Source: Flavobacterium sp. UBA5153 (lineage in GTDB: Bacteria; Bacteroidota; Bacteroidia; Flavobacteriales; Flavobacteriaceae). From it: DNA of 34,940 bases. The DNA is taken from positions 1 to 34,940 of the forward strand of contig DHXP01000052.1 of assembly GCA_002413745.1 (NCBI GenBank). Reading direction: 5' to 3'. Position numbers and translations under genes: made by a program. The notes beneath the pieces were generated by a model. That model was not told the DNA's origin. It saw only the letters and a program-made list of their open reading frames with translations, and ran no database searches. Positions 1-7,585 of the stretch are shown here, one piece after another (positions within the stretch are counted from its first letter, which is position 1; every line of letters starts with the position of its first letter).

Positions 1-121
1 TATTAATCGAATTCAGGTTAATACGTAACTTTACTGTATACAGAAGGCGCTCTTGCTATCAGAAATTAGAGAAAATAAATATCTATTCTGCGTATTAAAT
101 CAATACTATAGCGTCTATAAA

Positions 122-159
122 AAAATCGGCTGTCACAAATTTTTGTAACAGCCGATTTT
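122..159. terminator. Palindromic terminator, probably bidirectional
   Basis: A 15-base inverted repeat (AAAATCGGCTGTCAC against GTAACAGCCGATTTT, one mismatch) encloses a short AT-rich loop. A- and T-rich flanks lie on both sides, so it can stop transcription from either direction. It lies 97 bases beyond the stop of the leftward DUF3754-type gene. It also follows an open frame that enters from the left edge and ends with a TAA at 96-98. That frame is too short to identify and is not listed as a gene. Nothing else is visible in 1-255. Confidence 0.7.
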
Positions 160-255
160 GATTTTTAGGGTTGTTTCTATTTTTTTTATTGATTTTTGAT
201 AATATTGACTCATTTTTGCGCTAACGGTGTGGCGAATATCTGAACTATTGAAGGA

Positions 256-1485
256 CTATTTTTGGTTATAGTCAAAAACCCCATCCCATATTTCATCTAT
301 TTTAATGAGTGCCTTGTCTAAAGGAATAACTTCCCATTTTCCGTTCGTTTCGATGCCAAGTCCAATGCTTTTTAATTTCAATAATGCCTCTTTTACATCA
401 AAATCAAGGTTTGTGTTTAACTTTGTTAGGAACCAAGATTCAATTTGATTGTCGAGTTTCTCTGCGGTTAATGGGTTTTCGCTTTTATTTAAAAATGCGT
501 AAGCCAAAAGAGTTTCTTTAAGCACTTCTTCTTCCGACGCGTTTAATAACGAAAAAAATGCGCCGCTATTATTCCCCAGATTTTTAAAGTAAAGGCTATC
601 CGAAAGCATTTTTGAATATTTTATCTTCTTGTTTACAAAGTTATTGTATTGTCGAAATAAGTAAGCAACCAATATTCCCAGTGCAATTAGACCTTGATTT
701 AATGAGGTTTTACTGTTTAACAAATCAATTGTCTCACCTGATTTGTATGCTGCATCCATTTTTATTAATGCAGGAATTACTTTGGTGCTCAATAACGAAA
801 TGCCTCCTACAATTCCAGGAACCCAAAACAATAGTTTATCCGTTGTGGACATCTTAGGAACGGCATTTGGGAATACGGTTTCAAGATCGTTTATGGGGAC
901 GCGTTTAAAGACTTTTATGACAATACATCTAGGGTCAATAAGCAGTTTTTCTACGTCAATTTTTTTGTCTTTAAAATAATTGGTGTCCTTATAATTAAGA
1001 TAAACTATTACACGATCATAGTATTCTACCTCTATTTCTTTCTTCCAAAAAAAATAGTGATTTACTTTTTCTTTCGTTTTATGATGACCTTGAACATACA
1101 ATTCATACTCTTCAAAAACGGTAAAATCTATGGCAAGATTTAATCCTATTAAATCCGAATCTTTCAAGGCTTTGTCTAAAGTTTCTTTATCAACACGTCT
1201 ATAATTGGCTCGATCAAGGACGTTATGAAGGGTTTCTTTAAAATTCAGAAGATTACTTATTCCTTTATTTTCTTCTCGTTCTTTTGGACTTAGATCAGGG
1301 TTAAATGCAGCGTAATTTTGTTTTAAATTACGGATAAGATTAAAGGCTTCGTAGTGAAAATAATGTTCAATTATATCGAATAACTTCTTGAAATCCTCGA
1401 CCTTTTTTGGGTCTTGAGAGAAGGCGGTTAGTTGTTGTTTGAGTATGAATTCCTTGTCAAATGGAATATAATGTTCTCGTTTCAT
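256..1485 (-). CDS. DUF3754-type (TMEM143-like) membrane protein
   Basis: A 409-residue protein of unknown biochemical function. The central segment 'IKVFKRVPINDLE' near residues 190-205, followed by two hydrophobic segments (about 220-240 and 265-285), resembles DUF3754, a family of predicted membrane proteins related to mitochondrial TMEM143. The family assignment is by pattern recognition only. No signal peptide is visible. The N-terminal 200 residues are charged and probably cytosolic, and the C-terminal 110 residues look like a helical, winged-helix-like tail. It stands alone on the minus strand, with a palindromic terminator downstream at 122-159 and no same-strand partner close upstream. 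The start is the first ATG of the frame. The role is unknown. Confidence 0.75.
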   Translation of the reverse strand: MKREHYIPFDKEFILKQQLTAFSQDPKKVEDFKKLFDIIEHYFHYEAFNLIRNLKQNYAAFNPDLSPKEREENKGISNLLNFKETLHNVLDRANYRRVDKETLDKALKDSDLIGLNLAIDFTVFEEYELYVQGHHKTKEKVNHYFFWKKEIEVEYYDRVIVYLNYKDTNYFKDKKIDVEKLLIDPRCIVIKVFKRVPINDLETVFPNAVPKMSTTDKLLFWVPGIVGGISLLSTKVIPALIKMDAAYKSGETIDLLNSKTSLNQGLIALGILVAYLFRQYNNFVNKKIKYSKMLSDSLYFKNLGNNSGAFFSLLNASEEEVLKETLLAYAFLNKSENPLTAEKLDNQIESWFLTKLNTNLDFDVKEALLKLKSIGLGIETNGKWEVIPLDKALIKIDEIWDGVFDYNQK

Positions 1486-1573
1486 TGGGTATTGGGATTC
1501 TTTAATTTTAGTGGAATGTTTATAACGAATTATTCAAAGGCAAGGTACTACATTTTTTATTTCAGTCTGTCTG

Positions 1574-1617
1574 CAAAAAACAAAAAACCACCCAAAATCA
1601 AATCTCGGGTGGTTTTT
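1574..1617 (-). terminator. Terminator-like hairpin, copy 1 of a 44-base direct repeat
   Basis: Inverted repeat ACCACCC (1587-1593) and GGGTGGT (1607-1613) with a 13-base loop, extended by A/T pairs. Read leftward it is followed by two runs of six T, so it suits minus-strand transcription best, although no clear minus-strand gene ends just upstream of it. The 44 bases match 3230-3273 with three differences. The rest of the gap between 1486 and the small gene at 1849 holds this hairpin and the REP-like pair at 1651-1777. Confidence 0.6.
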
Positions 1618-1650
1618 ATAATTTAAGCTTTTTAAAACATCTAGCAACCC

Positions 1651-1777
1651 TTGCTGTGCGAAGTCTCCCGACTTCGTACCTACTTCAATATACAGTTATA
1701 ACTTTGTTAACTCATTTTTCAGTGAGTGTTTGTTGCATATAGCAATGGGTGCAAAGTCGGGAGACTTCGCACAGCAA
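1651..1777. repeat. REP/BIME-like inverted pair of palindromes
   Basis: The 24 bases at 1651-1674 are the exact reverse complement of 1754-1777. Each arm contains its own hairpin: GAAGTC-TCCC-GACTTC in the left arm and the equivalent in the right arm. The similarity decays into the spacer. Two head-to-head palindromes separated by about 80 bases is the usual architecture of bacterial REP pairs (BIMEs), which RAYT transposases move in other genomes. No RAYT gene is in this window. The pair covers the first part of a longer reading frame that starts at 1726, so that start is unlikely to be genuine. Confidence 0.7.
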
Positions 1778-1848
1778 CACCGACTTTTAAGAACGTTCAT
1801 TTTTTAAAGAACACTTCGGAGAGCTGGATGAAAGTTAAATTATTTATT

Positions 1849-2028
1849 ATGTCAGAAAATGTTATTTCAAATACGATGAATTCAATTAATCCAATATGGG
1901 AAAGTTTTAAAAAAGAATTAGATAAATATCCAAATGCTTTCCAATTAAAATTCGATAAAGAAAAAGGACATATTTTGTTTATAGATTTCGACGTTGTAAT
2001 ACAACTTCAGGAGAATCCAAATTCATAG
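1849..2028 (+). CDS. Small hypothetical protein, possibly truncated
   Basis: A 59-residue frame starting 'MSENVISNTMNSINPIWESF'. The composition is protein-like (charged, with alternating hydrophobic residues), but I do not recognise the family. The frame is open back to 1726, but the upstream part is made of the REP-like repeat, so a start at 1849 or at 1828 (MKVKLF...) is more likely. It is the only rightward gene in an otherwise leftward block. Its last 50 bases overlap the 3' end of the convergent gene at 1979-2242, which suggests that one of the two is truncated or not translated. Confidence 0.4.
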   Translation: MSENVISNTMNSINPIWESFKKELDKYPNAFQLKFDKEKGHILFIDFDVVIQLQENPNS

Positions 2029-2242
2029 ATTTAACCATTGATTGTATACTTATTACTGGAACGATAGAAGTGTTATTGACAAAATAGCCCGAACAGGATA
2101 AGTTGTAAAAGTCTTTTTTAAATTCTTTAATTTCAATGCTTGTTATTCTTAATGCAAATTCCTCGTCAGCTATTTTGTTGACTACTTTAGGAGAATAGAA
2201 ATCTTTTAAATATTGAGCGTCTTCTAATGAGTATAATGTCAT
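1979..2242 (-). CDS. Small hypothetical protein next to an attC-like site
   Basis: An 87-residue protein starting 'MTLYSLEDAQYLKDFYSPKV'. It has no signal peptide, membrane segment or recognised motif. Its start lies 37 bases from the structured site at 2280-2416, the short leader expected of a gene in an integron-like cassette. It shares the orientation of the two small genes on the other side of that site. Its 3' end overlaps the convergent frame ending at 2028. Function is unknown. Confidence 0.5.
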   Translation of the reverse strand: MTLYSLEDAQYLKDFYSPKVVNKIADEEFALRITSIEIKEFKKDFYNLSCSGYFVNNTSIVPVISIQSMVKSMNLDSPEVVLQRRNL

Positions 2243-2279
2243 ATTTCAGTTATTTTCGGTGTTTTGGTTTTCAAGCTGA

Positions 2280-2416
2280 CCGCCAACGTCCCGGCGCTTG
2301 GCGAGGTTTGGGATTAAGGAAGCCTTAAATTTCGGTTGAAAACTGAACTTTGCAAGTACAAATTCAGCTTTAAATTATGCCTAAAACCCAAATCTTGCCA
2401 AACGCCTGTTAGTGGC
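2280..2416 (-). other. attC-like structured recombination site (site 1)
   Basis: A 137-base imperfect fold-back. Read on the minus strand it begins with GCCACTAAC and ends with GTTGGCGG, resembling the outer R''/R' boxes of integron attC sites (ending in AAC and starting with GTT). Inside these, the 20 bases at 2293-2312 pair with 2387-2406, with one mismatch and two G/T wobbles, matching the position of the inner L boxes. Weaker pairing continues towards the centre. There is no reading frame across it. The boxes do not fit the strict RYYYAAC/GTTRRRY consensus, so this is a structural resemblance, not an identification. The alternative is a non-mobile structured repeat or an RNA element. Confidence 0.45.
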
Positions 2417-2450
2417 TGGCAAAATTGGGTTTTCTCACTTTCAATTATTT

Positions 2451-2768
2451 TTAATCAACTTTTATTCTATAATCAACAGCTCTTTCTCCTTCATCAACTT
2501 GAACTAACTTATTATTAGAAAAATAAAAAAATCTAGTTTTGTGTGTCCATCCTTCGATGTAACGATTTGAACTTACCGTTACTTTGTAAATAGAAATAGT
2601 TGTATCCATTTTTACATTTTCTTCTCCTACAACTTTTTCTTTGAATTCTGATTCAGACATACCTATGTATGTTTTATCCATAATATTACTCATTTGGACT
2701 TCTGAATGAACTCCACAACTTGCTAACGTCAGCAATCCTAAATAAATCAAATATTTGATGTTTTTCAT
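2451..2768 (-). CDS. Small lipoprotein, BamE/SmpA-like in outline
   Basis: A 105-residue protein with a type II signal peptide: 'MKNIKYLIYLGLLTLASC' has a hydrophobic core and a lipobox, with Cys18 as the lipidated residue. It is therefore probably anchored in a membrane facing the periplasm or the surface. The mature part contains 'YIGMSESEFKEKV' followed by beta-strand-like segments ending in 'FFYFSNNKLVQVD'. This is the general pattern of the BamE/SmpA fold, but I infer that from pattern only. The frame extends 15 codons upstream, but starting at 2768 puts the signal peptide at the N-terminus and leaves 4 bases after the upstream stop, so the two genes are probably co-transcribed. The pair lies between the two attC-like sites. 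Confidence 0.65.
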   Translation of the reverse strand: MKNIKYLIYLGLLTLASCGVHSEVQMSNIMDKTYIGMSESEFKEKVVGEENVKMDTTISIYKVTVSSNRYIEGWTHKTRFFYFSNNKLVQVDEGERAVDYRIKVD

Positions 2769-2772
2769 TTTT

Positions 2773-3066
2773 CTATTTTTGATTGTTAAAAATATTTGCA
2801 AACAAATTTTCACATTCTTTTCTTATTGTTTCATCCAAATCCGATTCTGCTAGAAAATTAAATGCAATACCATTTTTATCAGTAATTGGGATAAAATGAT
2901 TATGTAATCTGTCATTTTTATCAAAATCATTTGTTGGCTTTCTGTTTGTGAAATATTCTGAATATTCACTTTCAATTTTGGCTAAACCTTCTTTAAATTC
3001 TTCGATTTTTTCACTTGCTTCTTTCCCGAAAGATAATTCATTCAATTTTTCACTCATTTCTTCCAT
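2773..3066 (-). CDS. Small hypothetical protein, cassette-borne
   Basis: A 97-residue, charged, soluble-looking protein. The N-terminal 40 residues are strongly helical ('EKLNELSFGKEASEKIEEF'). A middle part contains 'HNHFIPITDKNGIAFNF'. There is no signal peptide and I do not recognise the family. An alternative start is the Met three codons in (3057). It is the first gene of a two-gene unit with the lipoprotein at 2451-2768, with 4 bases between them. The unit is bounded by the complementary boxes CCACTAAC (3117-3124) and GTTAGTGG (2408-2415). Confidence 0.6.
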   Translation of the reverse strand: MEEMSEKLNELSFGKEASEKIEEFKEGLAKIESEYSEYFTNRKPTNDFDKNDRLHNHFIPITDKNGIAFNFLAESDLDETIRKECENLFANIFNNQK

Positions 3067-3115
3067 ATTTAGTTGTTTTTAATTGTTTCTAATTTGCTGT
3101 TTTTTGGAATTGCTT

Positions 3116-3180
3116 GCCACTAACTTGCATATACTCGCTACAAAGTAGTGAATATACACCCAAATTGGGGTAGATTGGCG
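3116..3180 (-). other. attC-like structured site (site 2)
   Basis: This site starts with GCCACTAAC (3116-3124). It continues with a 12-base stem-loop (3130-3141 against 3145-3156, loop AAA, two G/T wobbles), then the palindrome CCCAAATTGGG (3159-3169), and ends with ATTGGCGA. Like site 1, one end carries the CCACTAAC/GTTAGTGG box and the other a GGCG box. It lies just upstream of the two small leftward genes. Apart from this site and the terminator at 3231-3270, the 258-base gap between 3066 and 3325 appears empty. Confidence 0.4.
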
Positions 3181-3230
3181 AAGGTTTGTTTCGCTTTATT
3201 TTCTTTCAAATATAACCATTCCATTCCCAC

Positions 3231-3270
3231 AAAAAACAAAAAACCACCCAAAATCAAATTTCAAGTGGTT
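3231..3270 (-). terminator. Terminator of the RND efflux operon, copy 2 of the 44-base repeat
   Basis: In the leftward transcript ACCACUU pairs with GGGUGGU through five Watson-Crick and two G-U pairs, followed by two runs of six U. It lies 55 bases past the stop of the pump gene. Read in the other direction the same stem has two A-C mismatches, which supports leftward use. The sequence is nearly the same as 1574-1617. Confidence 0.75.
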
Positions 3271-3324
3271 TCTTTACAATTGTTTCTTGAATAACTTCTT
3301 TTTTAGAGTGCTATTTCAATTTTT

Positions 3325-6300
3325 TTAAACTTTATGTTTTGGGTTAAAACCGTCCACTAATTTTCGGTGTTTGTATTCGGCGGTCATTAATTCGCCATAA
3401 TTTACTTTTTTGTCTTTGCCTAAACGAACTCTGATACTGTCAAAAATAGCATACACTACAGGTACGACAATCAAGGTAAGGAAAAGTGAAGACATCAAAC
3501 CTCCGATAACTACCCAAGCCAATCCGTTGTTCATTTCGGCAGCGGCTCCTTTGGCCAAGGCGATAGGAATCATACCAATTACCATAGCAATTGTCGTCAT
3601 CAAAATAGGACGAAGACGGGAGTGGTTTGCTTGAACTAGTGCATCAAATGTGGTTTCTCCTGCGTCTTTTCTATGGTTGGCAAAGTCAACCAGTAAAATG
3701 GCATTCTTACACACCAAACCAATTAACATAATGATACCCAATATGGTGAAAATATTCAACGAGTTATTGGTCAATGCCAAGGCTAATAAGGCTCCAATGA
3801 ATGATAATGGTATAGAAAACAATACTACAAATGGGGTAACAAAGTCATCATATAGTGCTACCATTACAAGGTAAACCAAGATAATCGCTGCCAACAATGC
3901 AATTCCTAAAGTACCAAAACCTTCTGTTTGGTTTTCCATATCACCACCCCAAACGTAATTGACACCGGCCGGTTTATCCATTTTAGAGAAAACACCTTCC
4001 CAATCGCCTGCCACTGTACCAGAAGGACGACCAACGGTTTGCGCTTCTATAGAAACAGCAGTACTTTTGTCTCTACGTTCCAACATACTTGGACCAGAAC
4101 TTTCGATAACATCGGCAAATTGAGATAACTTGATTTGCTGTCCGGCATTGTTTAGGAAAATTAAATCGTTTACATCTTTGGCATTAGAACGGTCATATTC
4201 ATTAAAACGGATGTTGATGTCATACTCGTATTCTCCTGCACGGAATTTTCCATCGGTATTTCCGCTGAAAGCCGTTTGCATTGTCATCCCTACAGTTTGT
4301 AGTGTCAATCCTAAAGCAGCCATTTTATCACGGTTGACCACGACTTTAATTTCAGGATTCCCAGCTTCAGAAGTTAATTTAACTTCAGATGATCCTGGAA
4401 TTTTTTTCAATTCAGCTGCTGCTTTGGTTGCAAAGGACATCGCATCTTCAAAATTTGGTCCCGTCACGGTTAACATAATTGGTGCTCGGTTGGCTCCCAT
4501 TAATCCCATAGGGACGGTTTTTACTTTGGCTCCAATCAACACTTTTTCTAATTTGCGTTTGATTTTTGCGGCAAATATAAAGGAGTTGTCCTCCCGTTTA
4601 CTTTTGTCAACCAAGGAAACCAGAATTTCCGATTTGTAAGCAGTAGCTTGTGTAGCTCCCATTCCTTCGCTGGTTTGCCCAACGGTGGTAATCATATCCA
4701 CTACATTTTTATCGCTTCGTAAAAATTCTTCGGCTTTTTGTGTCATGAAATTGGTTTGCTCTACCGAAGCGTCCTTTGGCATTTCAATTTGTACCAAGAA
4801 TTCCCCTTTGTCGGTTTTTGCAAAGAATTCTCCACCAATGAAACCACCACCAACTAATCCCATTGTGGAAGATAAGAAAAGAACTAAAACAATGGCCAAG
4901 GTACTTTTTTTGTGCTTTAAAGACCATTTTAATATATCAGTTACTTTGTGAGTGAAGGCGTCTAAATAAGATTCAAAACCCAAAATGATTCTGCCAAAAA
5001 ATGTCTTTTTAGTGATGTGCTCTAATTTTCCATAACGAGAGAATAACCAAGGCACAATTGTGAATGAAGCCAATAAGGAGAATGAGGTAGCAATAATTAC
5101 CGTAACACAGAATTGCGTGATGATATTAGAAACAAGTCCAGTACTCATTGCAATTGGAAGGAATACCACGATGATTACTAAAGTAATCGCCATTACGGTA
5201 AAACCAATTTCGGCAGCTCCGTCATAAGCAGCACGTACTTTGTTTTTACCCATTTCCATGTGTCGGTGAATGTTTTCCAGCACTACAATCGCATCATCCA
5301 CAAGGATACCTACCACTAACGAAAGTCCCAATAAACTCATTAAGTTAAGCGTGTAGCCCATTAAATAAATTCCGATGAAAGTCGCAATTAATGAAGCTGG
5401 AATCGAAACCATCACGATTATCGCATTACGCAAACTATGCAAGAAAAACAACATTACAAATGCCACCAAGATTATGGCAATAAATAAATCGTGCATTACT
5501 CCATCGGCAGCTGTTAAGGTAAATTCGCTGCTATCGTTGGCTACGGATAATTTCAAGTTGGATTTTGCATAATCTTTCTCGATTTGAGCAATGGCTTTTT
5601 TTACTTTTGCACTTACTTCAACTGCATTGGCATCTGATTGTTTGATGACTTGAAGAATAATGGAACTTTTCTGATTCACTCTCGAAATCTTCTCTGCATC
5701 TTTTTGTGAGTCCTGAACATCGGCAATATCTCCCAATCGAATTTGAACGCCGTTGTTGGAAGAAATAACTAAATTGCGTATTTCTTCTACCGATTTGTAT
5801 TTTCCTGACAAACGAATTTGTGTTTTGCTTTCTCTGGTCTTGATGTTTCCTGTAGGGAAATCAAGATTGGAACCAAGAACCGCTTGTTGTACTTGAGGAA
5901 CAGAAAGTCCGTATCCTTGTAGTTTTTTGGAATCTAAACTTACTTTAATTTCTCTTTCCTGTCCGCCTATAAGATTTACCTGAGCTACACCTGGAACACG
6001 CGATAATATGGGCTGGATTTTTTTGTCTAATAAATCATAAAAAGCAATTTCATCCATTTTTCCTGTAGCACCAATAGTCATAATTGGTAAATCGCTGAGC
6101 GAGAACTTACTTAAGGATGGTGGATCGACATTATTTGGAAGGTCTTTTAAAACCTTATTAATTTTTCGTTGTGCATCGTTCAAAGAATAATCCGCATCGG
6201 CTTCGGTAGTTAGGGTAATCATCACCACCGAAAGACTTTCGTAAGATTTAGATTCTATTTTCTTGATGTTTTCCATTGTGGAAATGGCATCTTCCAGTTT

Positions 6301-6495
6301 TTTGGTTACTGTGTTTTCAACCTCTCCGGGAGATGCTCCTGGATATACGGTAGCAACCGTAATTACGTTTACTTCAAATTTTGGAATTAATTCGTAGCTC
6401 AGTTGTTTGTAGCTGAACAGGCCACCCAATAGTAATATGGTGAATAATACTATGACTATTGATGGTCGTTTTATAGATATATCGACTATTTTCAT
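3325..6495 (-). CDS. RND efflux pump inner-membrane permease (AcrB/MexB superfamily)
   Basis: A 1056-residue protein with the full length expected for a hydrophobe/amphiphile-type RND transporter, which exchanges protons for export of drugs or lipophilic compounds. The first transmembrane segment (about 12-30) leads into the porter-domain motif 'VYPGASPGEVENTVTKKLED'. The proton-relay aspartates are D400-D401 in 'GILVDDAIVVLENIHRH', and the partner lysine is K930 in 'LVCKNAILLVDFAN', followed by the conserved 'TTIAMVIGMIPIAL'. The second membrane bundle starts near 520. It is the last gene of the operon, 18 bases after the membrane-fusion gene, and is followed by a terminator. The substrate cannot be read from the sequence. 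Confidence 0.97.
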   Translation of the reverse strand: MKIVDISIKRPSIVIVLFTILLLGGLFSYKQLSYELIPKFEVNVITVATVYPGASPGEVENTVTKKLEDAISTMENIKKIESKSYESLSVVMITLTTEADADYSLNDAQRKINKVLKDLPNNVDPPSLSKFSLSDLPIMTIGATGKMDEIAFYDLLDKKIQPILSRVPGVAQVNLIGGQEREIKVSLDSKKLQGYGLSVPQVQQAVLGSNLDFPTGNIKTRESKTQIRLSGKYKSVEEIRNLVISSNNGVQIRLGDIADVQDSQKDAEKISRVNQKSSIILQVIKQSDANAVEVSAKVKKAIAQIEKDYAKSNLKLSVANDSSEFTLTAADGVMHDLFIAIILVAFVMLFFLHSLRNAIIVMVSIPASLIATFIGIYLMGYTLNLMSLLGLSLVVGILVDDAIVVLENIHRHMEMGKNKVRAAYDGAAEIGFTVMAITLVIIVVFLPIAMSTGLVSNIITQFCVTVIIATSFSLLASFTIVPWLFSRYGKLEHITKKTFFGRIILGFESYLDAFTHKVTDILKWSLKHKKSTLAIVLVLFLSSTMGLVGGGFIGGEFFAKTDKGEFLVQIEMPKDASVEQTNFMTQKAEEFLRSDKNVVDMITTVGQTSEGMGATQATAYKSEILVSLVDKSKREDNSFIFAAKIKRKLEKVLIGAKVKTVPMGLMGANRAPIMLTVTGPNFEDAMSFATKAAAELKKIPGSSEVKLTSEAGNPEIKVVVNRDKMAALGLTLQTVGMTMQTAFSGNTDGKFRAGEYEYDINIRFNEYDRSNAKDVNDLIFLNNAGQQIKLSQFADVIESSGPSMLERRDKSTAVSIEAQTVGRPSGTVAGDWEGVFSKMDKPAGVNYVWGGDMENQTEGFGTLGIALLAAIILVYLVMVALYDDFVTPFVVLFSIPLSFIGALLALALTNNSLNIFTILGIIMLIGLVCKNAILLVDFANHRKDAGETTFDALVQANHSRLRPILMTTIAMVIGMIPIALAKGAAAEMNNGLAWVVIGGLMSSLFLTLIVVPVVYAIFDSIRVRLGKDKKVNYGELMTAEYKHRKLVDGFNPKHKV

Positions 6496-6513
6496 TTGTT
6501 GTATTTAAGGAAA

Positions 6514-7575
6514 TTATTTAACGATACTTACTTTTGTATTGTCGCTCAAATTGATTTGTCCGCTTGTAACGACTACATCGCCATCGTTTAATCCGTCCAG
6601 GATTTCTACTTTGTCTCCAAAGATTCTTCCGGCCACGATTTTTTTCAAAGTAGCTACATTGTTGTTTACCACAAACACTTGATTGCTACTCACACTTCCC
6701 ACAAATGCATTTCTGGGAATCATTTTAATTTCCAGTTGTGCACTTGCGCTGCTTCCGAAAGTTGCGGTTCCGTACATTCCTGCTTTGATTTCGTTATTAG
6801 GATTATTAGCGATTTGAATTTCAACAGGGAAGTTTAACGATGCGTCTGCTTTTGGCGCAATGAAAGTCACTTTTCCTTTGAATTCTTTATCAGGATAAAC
6901 ACTTGCTTTCACTTTTACCGGAGAACCGATTTTAAGCTGTATAATTTGGTTTTCGGTTACATTCACTTTTAATTTTAAAGAACTAACATTTACCAATTCA
7001 AATAGCTGCGTACCTGCACTAACTACAGAACCTGACTCGATGAATTTTTTATTTACAATACCATTGATTGTCGATTTGATATTAGCATCGCCCAAAGCGA
7101 TTTTTGTTTGTTGTAAACGTGCTCTGGCATTTGATAAATTCAGTTTTGCATTATCCACTTGTTGCTTGGTAACACCACCTGTTTGATAGGCATTTTCAAA
7201 ACGTTTTGTATCGGTCAATGCTGTTTGATAAGCCATTTCGGCACTTTGAACGTCAACATTTAGTTTGTCTCCTTTAATGATTGCTAAAGTTTGTCCGATT
7301 CTAACAGAAGAACCTTCGTCTACAAGAACTTTCATGACACGGCCTGGGCTTTCTGCAGAGAAGTTTAATTCCTGTGCTGGAGCAAAAATCCCGTTAGCAA
7401 CGAAATCCGCGTCGATTTTGCCTGTTGAAACTGTAGCTACACGCACTGCTACACTGGTATTTTTTTCTCCTACAATAGCAGTGTCTTCAGCATTCTTTTT
7501 TTTGTTATTTATTAGGGTATAAGTTGCCAAGCCTACTAACGCCACACCGATAATAATATAAATTGTCTTTTTCAT
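6514..7575 (-). CDS. RND efflux membrane-fusion (periplasmic adaptor) protein
   Basis: A 353-residue HlyD/AcrA-type adaptor that links the pump to the outer-membrane channel. It has an N-terminal membrane anchor ('TIYIIIGVALVGLATYTLI') and no lipobox. The lipoyl/barrel-sandwich half-motifs are near 75-105 ('SPGRVMKVLVDEGSSVRIGQ') and 165-190 ('INGIVNKKFIESGSVV'). A helical hairpin lies between them (about 110-155). A beta-barrel and membrane-proximal domain follows, containing 'IKAGMYGTATF'. It lies 10 bases from the outer-membrane factor and 18 bases from the pump, in one transcription unit. Confidence 0.95.
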   Translation of the reverse strand: MKKTIYIIIGVALVGLATYTLINNKKKNAEDTAIVGEKNTSVAVRVATVSTGKIDADFVANGIFAPAQELNFSAESPGRVMKVLVDEGSSVRIGQTLAIIKGDKLNVDVQSAEMAYQTALTDTKRFENAYQTGGVTKQQVDNAKLNLSNARARLQQTKIALGDANIKSTINGIVNKKFIESGSVVSAGTQLFELVNVSSLKLKVNVTENQIIQLKIGSPVKVKASVYPDKEFKGKVTFIAPKADASLNFPVEIQIANNPNNEIKAGMYGTATFGSSASAQLEIKMIPRNAFVGSVSSNQVFVVNNNVATLKKIVAGRIFGDKVEILDGLNDGDVVVTSGQINLSDNTKVSIVK

Positions 7576-7585
7576 TTTTGTTGGT

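Noticed and set aside
3-98. Open frame entering from the left edge and ending before the terminator at 122-159
   Set aside because: Only about 31 codons are visible and the residues match nothing I recognise. It may be the tail of a gene outside the window, but this cannot be supported.
1726-1848. N-terminal extension of the small rightward gene
   Set aside because: The extension is translated from the right arm of the REP-like repeat, so it is unlikely to be coding. The start was moved to 1849 (or 1828).
2769-2813. Longer start for the small lipoprotein
   Set aside because: It would put 15 residues before the signal peptide and overlap the upstream gene. The start at 2768 gives a regular lipoprotein signal.
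2451-3066. Toxin-antitoxin or immunity pair in the small cassette
   Set aside because: Size and arrangement would allow it, but neither protein shows a toxin, antitoxin or immunity motif, and one is a lipoprotein.
4130-4639. A 169-codon rightward open frame inside the RND pump gene
   Set aside because: It lies fully antisense to a strongly supported RND coding region, with no domain and no promoter. It is a by-product of that gene's codon pattern.
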